Shown here piece by piece: positions 50,286 to 60,700 of a stretch of DNA of 64,000 nucleotides. Within the stretch, counting starts at the first letter, position 1. Every line of letters starts with the position of its first letter. The notes beneath the pieces are model-generated. The model had not been told where the DNA came from and ran no database searches. It saw only the letters and a program-made list of their open reading frames with translations. Origin of the DNA: JABCPE02 sp963530615 (GTDB taxonomy: Bacteria; Bacteroidota; Bacteroidia; Flavobacteriales; Weeksellaceae); assembly GCA_963530615.1 (NCBI GenBank), contig CAUSDX010000006.1:1-64000 (forward strand), written 5' to 3'. The position numbers were made by a program, and so were the translations under genes.

Positions 50286-53042
50286 ATGTTTAAAAAACTT
50301 CTTTTTATCGGAGGATTTACACTGGTTTCTAAGTTTTTTGTTAAAGCACAAACTACAGTTTATGCTTATGTGAAAGATGAGCAGGGGAGACCTGTGGAGC
50401 GTGTGGAGGTAGATCTGAAAGGTTTAGGTGAAGATACTTTAGCGGACAAGATTGGGTATTTCCAATTTGTAGATTTACAGCCAGGGAATTATCAAATGGT
50501 AGTCTATAAAAATAATTATGAAACTAAACTGGTTGATTTTAGTGTAAAAGAGGGAGAAAAAAGGAAAGACTTAGGAGTAATTATTTTGAGTTCTACTTCT
50601 TATTATAATACTTCTACAGATCAGGGATTTACTCTTTTAGATAATAATGATGAGAGCTCTTCTCAGTCTACCGTGGGGCTTTTGCAGTCTTCACGAGATG
50701 TTTTTAATCGAATTGCAGGGTATGACTTAGGTATTTATTGGTTTAGACCGAGAGGGTTGGACAGTAGGGCTGGAGAGATGATGTTTAATGGGGTGTCCAT
50801 GGCGAAGCAAAATAATGGTAATTTAGATTTTAGCATTTGGGGAGGGCTTAATGAGATTACTCGTTATCCCGAAATTGCGGTAAATCATACTCCATCAGAA
50901 TATGCATTTGGTGGGATTAATTCTGTAATTTATAAAAATACCAAGGCTAGTGAATATAGAAAGGGAAGCCAATTGACTTATTCTCTTACAAATAGGAATT
51001 ATCGCCACAGATTGGGGTATCGTTATACTTCAGGAATGAGTAAAAAAGGTTGGGCATTTACAGGAATGATTACGAGAAGATGGGCGAATGAGGGTGTGAT
51101 AGATGGGACTTTTTATGATTCTTATGCGGCTTATTTAGGGGTAGAAAAGAAGGTAAATGACAAGCATACTTTGACTTTTAATGTGATTGCTGCACCGACG
51201 AGAAGAGCGGGTTCTAGCCCAAATACCCAAGAAGTTTATAATTATATGGGAACGAAATATAATTCTTATTGGGGGTGGCAAGATGGGAAAAGAAGAAGCG
51301 AAAGAGTGAGGGAGACTTTTCAGCCGATATTTCAGTTATCAGATTATTGGAAAATTAATGATAAATCAGAGCTTTGGACTACACTTTCTTATCAGTTCGG
51401 GAAGAATAAGGGTTCTCGTTTAGATTGGTATAATGCAAGAAATCCATCACCGACTTATTACCGATATTTGCCAAGTTATCATAGAGATAATTTGGAAACT
51501 TGGGCTAATAGGACAGAAGCTACTCAAATTGATTGGGAAGCGCTATATAGAGCTAATCAATCTGCAGGAGGCAGAGCGGTTTATTATTTAGTTAATGATG
51601 TGGTCAATGATAAAATTTGGAATGTTTCTACGCATTTTATACATAATTTTATAGATAATACACGCTTTTTCTTAAATGTTTCTTATCAAAATTATAATTC
51701 CAATCAGTATCGTGAAATTAAAGATCTTTTGGGTGCTACCTACGCATTGAATAAGGATTCTTATGCAGAATCTAACCTTGCTGGTTCATCTGGTCTTTTG
51801 AATGAAAATGATACCAATATTTATAAAAAAGAAGGAGATAAAATTGGTTATGATTATACTTTCGGGAGACAAGAAGTAAAGATAAATCCAAGTTTGAAGT
51901 TTTCAATAGGAAAATTTGATGTAATGCTTTCAGGGTTATTTGGATATTCTTCATCTTATAGAGAGGGGCATTTTAGTCATTATCTTTATGATAATTCATT
52001 TGGAAAAAGTAAAAACTATGAGTTTGTAAATTATGGTCTGAAAGGACAAGTTATCTATAAAATTAATGGAAGAAATTTCTTGGTTTATAATGGTGCAACT
52101 TATTCTCAAGCTCCGTTTTTAGAGGATTTGTTTTTTAATCCTAGAATCAATGCTTCTGTGGTGGAACATGTGAAAAATATGGTAGTTAAAGCTAATGATA
52201 TTAGCTATGTGATTGCAACGCCATATGTGAAGGCGAGATTGAGCGGATATATTATCAATGCAGAAAATGAGGTTAATGTTCAAAGGTTTTATGCCGATGG
52301 AATTACTTTGAAAGGAGGAGCTTCTGCTGAAACTATTTCCAGTGCTTTTGTAACACAGGTTTTGAATGGTATGAGCAGACAAAATGCAGGACTAGAGGTA
52401 GGGTTAGATGTTAAGATTTCTTCTACATTATCTCTACAAGGGTTGGCGAGTATTGGTCAATATATTTATACTAATAACCCTGAAATTTATGTTGGAGCAG
52501 ATGCTGTAGGCAGGTTTGCCGATGGAAAATCTTACACTTATATGGGGAAAGCTTATATTGATAATTATAAGCAAGCAGGAACGCCACAGACTGCATTTTT
52601 ATTAGGATTTAGATATAATAGTCCTAAATATTGGTGGGTGGGTGTAAACTGGAATTATTTTGATCATTCTTATTTAGATCCTTCGGCGATTATTAGAACG
52701 GAATATTTTATCACGAATCCTACTACGGGAGTTCCTTACCCAGAAGTTACAGAGGGAAATTTGAGAAGGGTTTTGAAGCAAAAGAAATTGCCAACAGCAT
52801 TTTTCCTTAATGCCAATGTAGGAAAATCTTGGGTGTTTGGGAAATATTATTTAATGATTTCTGCATCGGTAAATAATATTCTGAACAACAGAAGTTATAT
52901 TACAGGAGGATTTGAGCAAACTCGCCAGACTTCTTACAGAACTTTTGTGGCAGATTTTAATAAAGAATATCCTAATTTTGCACCAAAATTTTGGTATAAT
53001 CAAGGGCGAACTTATTTTTTAAATATTCAAGTTAGATTTTAG
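50286..53042 (+). CDS. TonB-dependent outer membrane receptor
   Basis: A 918-residue receptor. A signal peptide (about 1-21, ending VKAQ) is followed by a carboxypeptidase-regulatory-like domain at about 22-105 (TVYAYVKDEQGRPVERVEVD), a plug region with STVGLLQSSRDVFNRIAGYD and FRPRGLDSRAGEMMFNGV, then a large barrel rich in aromatic residues, ending in Phe (LNIQVRF). The plug is less canonical than in SusC proteins, and no SusD partner is present; the next gene is a DUF5689 lipoprotein, which may take the surface-lid role. Substrate unknown; the nuclease next door hints at nucleic acid or phosphate compounds. Confidence 0.88.
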   Translation: MFKKLLFIGGFTLVSKFFVKAQTTVYAYVKDEQGRPVERVEVDLKGLGEDTLADKIGYFQFVDLQPGNYQMVVYKNNYETKLVDFSVKEGEKRKDLGVIILSSTSYYNTSTDQGFTLLDNNDESSSQSTVGLLQSSRDVFNRIAGYDLGIYWFRPRGLDSRAGEMMFNGVSMAKQNNGNLDFSIWGGLNEITRYPEIAVNHTPSEYAFGGINSVIYKNTKASEYRKGSQLTYSLTNRNYRHRLGYRYTSGMSKKGWAFTGMITRRWANEGVIDGTFYDSYAAYLGVEKKVNDKHTLTFNVIAAPTRRAGSSPNTQEVYNYMGTKYNSYWGWQDGKRRSERVRETFQPIFQLSDYWKINDKSELWTTLSYQFGKNKGSRLDWYNARNPSPTYYRYLPSYHRDNLETWANRTEATQIDWEALYRANQSAGGRAVYYLVNDVVNDKIWNVSTHFIHNFIDNTRFFLNVSYQNYNSNQYREIKDLLGATYALNKDSYAESNLAGSSGLLNENDTNIYKKEGDKIGYDYTFGRQEVKINPSLKFSIGKFDVMLSGLFGYSSSYREGHFSHYLYDNSFGKSKNYEFVNYGLKGQVIYKINGRNFLVYNGATYSQAPFLEDLFFNPRINASVVEHVKNMVVKANDISYVIATPYVKARLSGYIINAENEVNVQRFYADGITLKGGASAETISSAFVTQVLNGMSRQNAGLEVGLDVKISSTLSLQGLASIGQYIYTNNPEIYVGADAVGRFADGKSYTYMGKAYIDNYKQAGTPQTAFLLGFRYNSPKYWWVGVNWNYFDHSYLDPSAIIRTEYFITNPTTGVPYPEVTEGNLRRVLKQKKLPTAFFLNANVGKSWVFGKYYLMISASVNNILNNRSYITGGFEQTRQTSYRTFVADFNKEYPNFAPKFWYNQGRTYFLNIQVRF

Positions 53043-53058
53043 TAAAATTACAAATAAA

Positions 53059-54453
53059 ATGAAAAACATAAAATTTTGGGCAGTCTTTTTAGCCTTGACT
53101 ATAGTTGTAACATCTTGTGTAAATGATGGGTTTGGGAAAGATGATTGGGGAACACCAGATATAGTTTGTCATAACAAATATGATGTACCAACAATGACTT
53201 TGGCTAATTTTGTAGCACAAGCCCCTAAAAGTGGGACGATGGTAATCGTAGAAGATCAAATTATAGATGGATATGTAGTTTCTTCTGATGAGAATGGTAA
53301 TTTTTATAAAACTATTTCATTTCAAGATAGCCCAGAAAATCCAACTGTTGGTCTTCAAATAGAGGTGAATAGAAGTCTTAACTATATTGACTTTCCTATT
53401 GGAACGCATATTAGAATTAATGCGAAGGGACTTGTTTTAGGAATGGATAAAGGTGTGGTAAAATTGGGAGCTATTGATCCTGATTATGCTATTGGGAGAA
53501 TTTCTGAAAATCAATTAGGAAATTATATTTCTGTAGTATGTGTCGGCGGTAAGGCTGATGTAGCGAAACTTGTGCCATTAGAATTAAATAGTTTAGCTGA
53601 AGCTAAAAAGGTTCAACATCTTAATAAATTGGTAAGCGTTTCTAATGTTCAGTTTTCAGATGCGGATATTTTAGGTATAGATGGGGTGAAGTCTTTTCTT
53701 AACTTTCCTAAGGCTGATACTAGCAGAGATTTAGTGGGATTAGATGGAGCTACAGCTACCTTGAGAACAGCCTCTTATGCGTCTTTTGGTTCTGAAAAAT
53801 TACCCATAGGAAATGGGAAAATTACTTTTGTGGTAAGTAGATATAATAATAATTATCAGATGATTATTAGAGGAACAAATGATATTAATTTTTCTGCGGA
53901 TAGGATGGATACAGCTCCTGCGAAGGGAGGTTCAGCTATAAATTATCTTAAATCTGGAAGTATAGAAAATTTCACATCTTATACAACGGGAGCCAGTTCA
54001 GAAGCGTTATCGAGTTATATTAATGATCCAGTTATAGGAAATAGATATTGGAGAGTGGCTAATTTTGGAGGGAATAAATATATTCAGTTGGGTTTTCCTG
54101 CTACAGGAGCTAAGCCTTATTCTAGAACTTTGTTCGCTGTGCCTGTAGATTTTGATAATATGATGAGGTTTTCATTCAAAACGAAAGATGGTTATTATAA
54201 TGGCGATGTGTTAAAAGTTTATTATTCTACGGATTATAAACCTAATGCAATTAATCCTACTTTAGCAGATATTACAAGTGCATTTACTATTTCAAGGGGA
54301 ACAACTAGCGGGTATGCTTCCTCATTTATTGATAGTGGAAATTGGGAAAAACCGTCTACATTATCAGGTAGAGGATTTATAATTTTTGAATATATTGGAG
54401 GAGGGTCTTCTCCTACAACTATAATGCAGATAGATGATATTGTTGTTCAATAA
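53059..54453 (+). CDS. DUF5689 surface lipoprotein
   Basis: A 464-residue lipoprotein. The signal peptide ends in a lipobox VVTSCVN (Cys20 or so). The N-terminal half (IIDGYVVSSDENGNFYKTIS, GTHIRINAKGLVLG) is the DUF5689 domain, with an OB-like pattern seen also beside secreted nucleases; the C-terminal half (about 300-464) resembles choice-of-anchor or carbohydrate-binding jelly-roll domains with NYLKSGSIENFTSYTTGASS. It starts 16 bases after the TonB receptor and so is probably its partner on the cell surface. Confidence 0.78.
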   Translation: MKNIKFWAVFLALTIVVTSCVNDGFGKDDWGTPDIVCHNKYDVPTMTLANFVAQAPKSGTMVIVEDQIIDGYVVSSDENGNFYKTISFQDSPENPTVGLQIEVNRSLNYIDFPIGTHIRINAKGLVLGMDKGVVKLGAIDPDYAIGRISENQLGNYISVVCVGGKADVAKLVPLELNSLAEAKKVQHLNKLVSVSNVQFSDADILGIDGVKSFLNFPKADTSRDLVGLDGATATLRTASYASFGSEKLPIGNGKITFVVSRYNNNYQMIIRGTNDINFSADRMDTAPAKGGSAINYLKSGSIENFTSYTTGASSEALSSYINDPVIGNRYWRVANFGGNKYIQLGFPATGAKPYSRTLFAVPVDFDNMMRFSFKTKDGYYNGDVLKVYYSTDYKPNAINPTLADITSAFTISRGTTSGYASSFIDSGNWEKPSTLSGRGFIIFEYIGGGSSPTTIMQIDDIVVQ

Positions 54454-54464
54454 AAAAGATAAAT

Positions 54465-54496
54465 CCCTCAGAATATTTAGTTCTGAGGGGTTTTTA
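54465..54496 (+). terminator. Terminator of the TonB receptor/DUF5689 unit
   Basis: CCCTCAGAA (54465-54473) with TTCTGAGGG (54481-54489), then G and T5. Confidence 0.9.
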
Positions 54497-54527
54497 TAAA
54501 TAATTAAATAAAAAAGATATGCTTAAG

Positions 54528-55124
54528 TTATATTCGGTTATATTTTTCTTCTACAATATCCCAGTTAATTACATTAAAAAAAGCTGAAATGTAGTCGGGT
54601 CTTCTATTTTGATAATTTAGGTAATAAGCATGCTCCCAAACATCAAGCCCTAGTATAGGAGTACCATTACAGCCAATTTCTGGCATTAGAGGATTGTCTT
54701 GATTGGGAGTAGAGCAGATTTCTAAACTACCATTATCTTTTTTACAAAGCCAAGCCCATCCAGAACCGAATCTTGTTTTTGCAACTTCTGAAAAATCTGT
54801 TTTGAATTTTTCAAAACCACCATAATTTTCTATAGCTGTTTTTACATTACCGATAGGAGATTTTGCTCCATTAGGAGTTAATATTTCCCAAAAAAGAGAG
54901 TGATTATAGTGTCCCCCTCCATTATTTCTCAATGAAGGAGTATCGGCAAGAAGGCATATTTCTTCAATGCTTTTATTTTCTAATTGAGTGTTTTGTATTG
55001 CTTTGTTTAGATTATCAATATAGGTTTGGTGATGTTTAGTATGGTGTATTTCCATCGTTCTTGCATCAAACACAGGTTCTAAAGCATCATAAGTATAATT
55101 TAATTGAGGTAATTCAAATGCCAT
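54528..55124 (-). CDS. sodA: Superoxide dismutase, Mn type
   Basis: A 198-residue Fe/Mn superoxide dismutase, cytoplasmic (no signal peptide). Metal ligands are His27, His75 (HYNHSLFW), Asp161 and His165 (DVWEHAYY). The second-sphere pattern NNGGGHYNH with Gln142 in STPNQDNPL is that of manganese enzymes, but in Bacteroidota such proteins can be cambialistic. It has its own promoter and is divergent from pdxH. Confidence 0.93.
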   Translation of the reverse strand: MAFELPQLNYTYDALEPVFDARTMEIHHTKHHQTYIDNLNKAIQNTQLENKSIEEICLLADTPSLRNNGGGHYNHSLFWEILTPNGAKSPIGNVKTAIENYGGFEKFKTDFSEVAKTRFGSGWAWLCKKDNGSLEICSTPNQDNPLMPEIGCNGTPILGLDVWEHAYYLNYQNRRPDYISAFFNVINWDIVEEKYNRI

Positions 55125-55148
55125 GATTTCTTTATTTTAAATTTTTGC

Positions 55149-55156
55149 CAAAAGTA
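55149..55156 (-). promoter_or_regulatory. -7 element of the sodA promoter
   Basis: Minus strand TACTTTTG, about 25 bases before the ATG. Confidence 0.5.
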
Positions 55157-55233
55157 ATTAAAATATTATAGTTAGTGTCTAATACTATAATAGTTTTAAT
55201 TTATAAATATAGCTCGATTTAAATTTAAAATTT

Positions 55234-55241
55234 TATTTTTG
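55234..55241 (+). promoter_or_regulatory. -7 element of the pdxH promoter
   Basis: TATTTTTG, 33 bases before the ATG at 55275. Confidence 0.45.
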
Positions 55242-55274
55242 TAAAAATTTATACTTAATTAATAAAATTTGACT

Positions 55275-55919
55275 ATGGAAAATTTACACCATAAAAGACA
55301 AGTATACGAATATTCTGAATTATTGGAGAGTCAAGTGAAAGATAATCCTATAGAGCAGTTTCGGGATTGGTTTTTAGATGCAGATAAGCATCCGAATATT
55401 GCCGAAGCTAACGCAATGTCTATATCTACAATAGAGGATGATGATTGCCCTCGTACGCGTATTGTTTTATTGAAGTCTTATACTTGGGAAGGCTTTATAT
55501 TTTATACAAATTATCAAAGTAAGAAGGGCAATGCAATAGAAAAAAATCCAAAGGCATGTTTGCACTTTTTTTGGCCAGCATTAGAACGCCAAGTGATGAT
55601 TAAGGCAGAATTAGAACATGTTTCAGAACAGATGTCAGATGATTATTTTGCTTCAAGACCAAGGGGAAGTCAGTTGGGAGCTGTGGTATCGCCGCAGAGT
55701 GAAATAGTTCCTAATAGAGAATTTTTGCAAGAAAAATTAGTTCGATTAGAACAAGATATGAAAGGAAAAGAGATTTTGAGACCACAGCACTGGGGGGGGT
55801 ATTTAGCAAGACCTTATGAAATAGAATTTTGGCAAGGAAGACCAAACCGATTGCATGATAGGATTGTGTACCAATTGCAAGAAGATTATAACTGGAAAAT
55901 ATCAAGATTAGCCCCGTAG
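55275..55919 (+). CDS. pdxH: Pyridoxamine 5'-phosphate oxidase
   Basis: A 214-residue FMN enzyme that makes pyridoxal 5'-phosphate from PNP or PMP. Typical blocks are NAMSISTIEDDDCPRTRIVL, FYTNYQSKKGNAIEKNP, FASRPRGSQLGAVVSPQSE and the C-terminal YEIEFWQGRPNRLHDRIVY. A TTG two codons before the ATG at 55275 is possible but ATG is preferred. It converges on rimM over a shared hairpin. Confidence 0.96.
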   Translation: MENLHHKRQVYEYSELLESQVKDNPIEQFRDWFLDADKHPNIAEANAMSISTIEDDDCPRTRIVLLKSYTWEGFIFYTNYQSKKGNAIEKNPKACLHFFWPALERQVMIKAELEHVSEQMSDDYFASRPRGSQLGAVVSPQSEIVPNREFLQEKLVRLEQDMKGKEILRPQHWGGYLARPYEIEFWQGRPNRLHDRIVYQLQEDYNWKISRLAP

Positions 55920-55928
55920 ATAGAAAAA

Positions 55929-55965
55929 ATAAATCGCTTATCAATATTGATGAGCGATTTATTTA
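55929..55965. terminator. Bidirectional terminator between pdxH and rimM
   Basis: A 30-base near-perfect palindrome (55931-55960) with one G-U pair and A/T runs on both sides. Confidence 0.85.
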
Positions 55966-56484
55966 TAAAAATACATCTATAAGCCCTTCTGGAAGTTGCA
56001 TTTTAATGAGTTTTTTATCTCTATTGACTTCTAAAATCCATTCTTTAATGATGGGAATAACAACCTCTTTTTGTGCAAGATGGAGTATGAAATAATGTTG
56101 TGAAGTTTGGTCATTTACGGAGATAATCATTCCGCAAGTTTTTCCATCTTCTTCTATAATCTCAAAGCCTATAACTTCGTGATAATAGAACTTATTTCCT
56201 GTAAGAGGTGGAAGAGTACTAAGCGGTAAAAAAACATTTTTACCTAAAAGTTGTTCCACAAGAGCTTCATTAGAGTTTTTGAAAAGTAAATTTAGGTTAT
56301 CTTGTTTGCACCAAATTACTTTTTCAATGAAAAACGGAACCAATAGTCCGTTGATTTCAACGAATATTGATTCCAATTTTTTGTAAAAATCGGGTTGGTC
56401 AGTATCTAACTTCAAGATAACATTCCCCGAAAGCCCGTGCTTACGAGTGATTCTACCTAAAAAATAACAATCTTCTTTTCGCAT
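55963..56484 (-). CDS. rimM: 16S rRNA processing protein RimM
   Basis: A 173-residue ribosome maturation factor that binds S19 and helps assemble the 30S head. The start CYFLGRITRKHGLSGNVILK is the classic RimM N-terminus, and KFYYHEVIGFEIIEEDGKTC opens the PRC-barrel domain. It follows rpsP by 14 bases in the usual order; trmD and rplS do not come next here, as is common in Bacteroidota. Confidence 0.95.
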   Translation of the reverse strand: MRKEDCYFLGRITRKHGLSGNVILKLDTDQPDFYKKLESIFVEINGLLVPFFIEKVIWCKQDNLNLLFKNSNEALVEQLLGKNVFLPLSTLPPLTGNKFYYHEVIGFEIIEEDGKTCGMIISVNDQTSQHYFILHLAQKEVVIPIIKEWILEVNRDKKLIKMQLPEGLIDVFL

Positions 56485-56498
56485 CGGGATAATATTTT

Positions 56499-57032
56499 TT
56501 AAGCTTCAGCATTTTCTTCGCCCTCAACAGCCGGAGCTTCCTCTACTGATGCTTCACTTGCTTCTGCAACTGCAGCTGCTTCGGCTTCTTTTTTAGCATT
56601 GATTCTTGCTTCGTTTACTTTTTGTTCAGCCTCCAAAGCTACTTTTTTAGCATCTTGTTTAGATTTTGCTAAACCATCTTTTTTACCTTGGATTTTAGCT
56701 TCTTTTTCTTCTAACCAAGCATTAAATCTTTTTTCAGCTTCTTCAGCACTAAATGCTCCTTTGGCTACACCACCTTGAAGGTGTTTTTTATAAAGAGCAC
56801 CTTTGTAAGAAAGAATAGCTTTTGCGGTATCAGTTGGCTGAGCACCGTTGTTTAACCATTTTACAGCTGAATCTACATTCAACTCAATAGTTGCAGGATT
56901 AGTAATTGGGTTGTAAGTTCCCAATTTTTCGATGAATCTACCATCTCTTCTTGCTCGAGCGTCTGCTACTACGATGTGATAAAAAGGCTTTCCTTTTTTT
57001 CCGTGTCTTTGTAATCTAATTTTTACTGACAT
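56499..57032 (-). CDS. rpsP: 30S ribosomal protein S16 with long C-terminal extension
   Basis: The first 80 residues are standard bS16 (VKIRLQRHGKKGKPFYHIVV, RRDGRFIEKLGTYNP). Total length is 177 because of a roughly 95-residue tail that is first Lys/Glu-rich (KRFNAWLEEKEAKIQGKK) and then Ala/Glu-rich, likely a flexible or helical arm. Such extensions are typical of Bacteroidota S16. It is the first gene of rpsP-rimM. Confidence 0.96.
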   Translation of the reverse strand: MSVKIRLQRHGKKGKPFYHIVVADARARRDGRFIEKLGTYNPITNPATIELNVDSAVKWLNNGAQPTDTAKAILSYKGALYKKHLQGGVAKGAFSAEEAEKRFNAWLEEKEAKIQGKKDGLAKSKQDAKKVALEAEQKVNEARINAKKEAEAAAVAEASEASVEEAPAVEGEENAEA

Positions 57033-57128
57033 AATTAAGTTTAATTTTTTAGTGGGAACTCGTCCCTGTTAGTTAATTCTGCAAATATAATGAATAATTT
57101 GTGATAAACAATATGAAAAAAGAATATT

Positions 57129-57692
57129 TTATTTTCCATTGAAACTGTTCATCGTGTTCGTAATTCCGGCAAAAGTAAAAGATAAACACGCTTCTGCAAA
57201 GGTGTTGATGCGTTCAGGGAGTTTTTCTTTCTCTTCTTCAGTCCATTCCCCTAACACATAGTCTATTTGCTGTCCTTTCATAAAATCGGCAGAAATTCCA
57301 AATCTCAATCTTGGATAAGCTTGAGTTTGGAGCATATTTTGAATGTTTTTTAGTCCATTATGTCCAGCATCAGAGCCTTTGCCTTTCATCCTTAAAGTGC
57401 CGAAAGGAAGAGCTAAATCATCGGTAATAATCATGAGATTTTCTATGGGAATATTTTCTTTTTGAAGCCAGAATTTCACGGCATTCCCGCTGAGGTTCAT
57501 ATAGGTATCTGGTTTCAAAATAAGAACTTTTCTGCCTTTGTATTTTCCTTCTGCAAGCCAACCAAAATTAGCAGTTTGGAATTTGGTATCCATCAATTCT
57601 GTCAATTTATCTGCAACCTTAAAACCTATATTATGGCGAGTTTCAGTGTATTCATCGCCTTTATTCCCTAATCCTACAATAAGATATTTCAT
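57129..57692 (-). CDS. pth: Peptidyl-tRNA hydrolase
   Basis: A 187-residue Pth that recycles peptidyl-tRNA dropped by ribosomes. Key residues are seen in LIVGLGNKGDEYTETRHNIG (Asn10-like and catalytic His20), LKPDTYMNLSGNAVKFW (Asn) and ITDDLALPFGTLRMKGKGSD followed by GHNGLKNI. It lies between rpsP and mfd on the minus strand, 38 bases after mfd. Confidence 0.96.
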   Translation of the reverse strand: MKYLIVGLGNKGDEYTETRHNIGFKVADKLTELMDTKFQTANFGWLAEGKYKGRKVLILKPDTYMNLSGNAVKFWLQKENIPIENLMIITDDLALPFGTLRMKGKGSDAGHNGLKNIQNMLQTQAYPRLRFGISADFMKGQQIDYVLGEWTEEEKEKLPERINTFAEACLSFTFAGITNTMNSFNGK

Positions 57693-57730
57693 TTATTTTC
57701 AATATTATTTGCAAAGATAAAAATATGTTT

Positions 57731-60700
57731 TTATTCTAAAATCCTTTCCATTACGGTGATAACTTCCTCTACATTTTGCACATGGTCTTTTCTCATGAGC
57801 AGTTGGTTGTTTTTTTCTTTTAGTTGAGCATCTTGTGGATTTTGTTGGAGATAAGAGATGATATTCCTAAATTTCTCACTTTGATAAAATTTATCTTGTG
57901 GATTGCTTGGGAAATATCCTAAAAATACTCCTTTTTTGATGACGATTTTTTCAAAGCCAATTTCCGCTGCGAGCCATTTTAATTCTACGGATTTTAATAG
58001 ATTTATAGCTTCCTTTGGGAGTTCTCCGAAGCGGTCTTTTAGTTCGTTAGTAAAATGTATTAATGTGTTTTTATCTGTAATATCTGCAAGTCTTTGGTAT
58101 AGGTTGAGTCTTTCTTCAGTACTGGATACATAGTAATCGGGAAGTAAGAGTTCTAAATCTGTATCAATATTGACCTCTTTATTAGATTTGAATAATTTTT
58201 TGCGGTCTTCTTCATTGGCAAAAAGATGCTCAAATTCATCTTCGTTTTGAAGTTCTTCCAAGGCTTCTTGCATGATTTTTTGATAAGCTTCAAATCCCAT
58301 TTCGTTGATAAATCCACTTTGTTCGCCCCCTAATAAATCTCCTGCACCACGAATTTCTAAATCTTTCATTGCAATATGAAATCCACTACCTAAATCTGAA
58401 AACTGTTCAATGGCTTCTAGGCGTTTTCTAGCATCGGCTGTTATCATATCATAAGGTGGAGTGATGAGATAACAGAAGGCTTTTCTGTTGCTTCTGCCTA
58501 CTCGCCCTCTCATTTGGTGAAGGTCGGCCATTCCGAATCGTTGAGCATCATTGATGAAAATAGTGTTTGCATTAGGAACATCTACGCCACTTTCTACAAT
58601 AGTAGTAGAAACGAGAACATCGTATTTACCTTCCATGAAATCTAAAATTCGTTGTTCTAATTCTTTTCCATCCATTTGTCCATGTCCCGTGATTACTCGT
58701 GCATCGGGAACAAGTCTTTGGATGAGTCCAGCAATTTCTTTCAGGTTTTCTACCCTATTATTAATGAAATAAACCTGTCCATCTCTTTGGAGTTCGTATG
58801 AGATTGCATCGCGAAGAATTTCTTCGTTAAATCCTATCATTTGAGTTTCTACAGGCTGCCGGTTAGGTGGTGGAGTTTTAATAACAGATAAATCTCTGGC
58901 AGCCATTAATGAAAATTGTAATGTTCTTGGAATTGGGGTAGCGGTAAGGGTTAGCGTATCAATATTAGATTTTAAGGTTTTTAATTTGTCTTTTACTGAA
59001 ACACCGAATTTATGCTCTTCATCAATAATAAGAAGTCCTAAATCTTTGAATTTGACTTTATCTGATGCAAGCTGATGAGTTCCTATAATAATGTCTACTT
59101 CTCCGTTTTGGAGTTGTTGTAAAGTTTCATTTTTTTGTTTTGTAGTTCTGAAACGGTTGAGGTAAGAGATATTTACTGGGAAATCTTTGAGCCTTTCCTT
59201 GAAACTTCTGTAATGCTGAAATGCTAAAATGGTGGTAGGAACTAAAACAGCAACTTGTTTTCCATCGGTAGCGGCTTTAAATGCTGCTCGGATTGCTATT
59301 TCTGTTTTTCCAAATCCTACATCTCCACAAATAAGTCTATCCATGATAGTTTGGGCTTCCATGTCTTTTTTTACATCTAAGGTAGCTTTCTCTTGATCAG
59401 GAGTGTCTTCATAAAGGAAACTTGCTTCCAATTCGTTTTGAAGGTAAGAATCAGGAGAGTAAGAAAATCCTTTGGTAGTTTTTCTTTTGGCATAAAGTTT
59501 AATGAGGTCAAAGGCGATTTGTTTTACTTTAGATTTTGTTTTTTGTTTAAGGTTTTTCCAAGTGGGAGAACCTAATTTAGATAATGTAATTTCTTTGCCT
59601 TCGGGACCATTATATTTAGATATTTTATGTAGTGAATGAATGCTTACATAGAGTAAATCCCCATTTTTGTAAGAAAGTTTGAAGCATTCTTGAGTTTTGC
59701 CATCATTATTTACTTTTACCAACCCTAAAAATTTTCCTATACCATGGTCGATATGAGTGATATAGTCTCCTATTTTTAGAGACATAAGATCTTTTAAGGT
59801 AAGTTGTTCTGATTTTGCAAAGGTATTTTTAGCTTTAAATCTTTGGTATCGGTCAAAGATTTGATGATCTGTATAAATAGCGATTTTATTTTTGAAGTCA
59901 ATAAATCCTTCATGTAGTTCAGATTTTAACGAGTGGAAAATAGATTGATTATCAATGTTTTGGTAGTTTTGTTTTAATGAAGTAAAGATTTCTTCCAATC
60001 TTTCTTTCTGTTTTTCAGAGGAGAATGAAATCCAAATTTCAAAATTATTTTTTTTCTTTTCCTCAAAATCCTCCATGAGCATTTCAAAATTCTTATGAAA
60101 GGTTGGTTGAGGTTGCTGGATGAGGTTTATAATTGCTTTTTGATGGTCTATTTCAGTATTTTGGTTGCTGAAATCTATCCATTGTAGTTTGGATAAATTG
60201 TCCAAAAATTCATCTTCTGAGATATATAATTCTTTCGGAGTTTGATGTTTAATTTCGTGGTTTAGTTTAGCAAAATTTTCTTCTGCTTTAGCATAGAAGT
60301 TTTTTATTTGCATCAATCCGTGATGAGCATTTTTGGAAAAAATGATACTGTTTTTAGGGAGTAATTCTAAAAAAGAAATTTTATTTTTCTGTATAGAAAA
60401 ATTCATATTAGAGACTAATTGAAAGGAATCCGTTTTGTCAATAGACAACTGAGTTTCAATGTCAAAAGTTTTGATGTTTTCTACTTCATTGCCGAAAAAG
60501 GAAATACGATAAGGTTTTTCGTTTGAGTAAGAAAACACATCGATAATGCCTCCGCGAACTGCAAATTCTCCAGGTTCAGACACGAAGTCGGTTAAATTAA
60601 AATGAAAATCATTGAGTAGTTTTTCTGAAAAATCAAAGTCAAGTAGGTCACCCACATTAATATTAAGAGAAATGGTTTTGAAATCATCTTCTTTTAAAAC

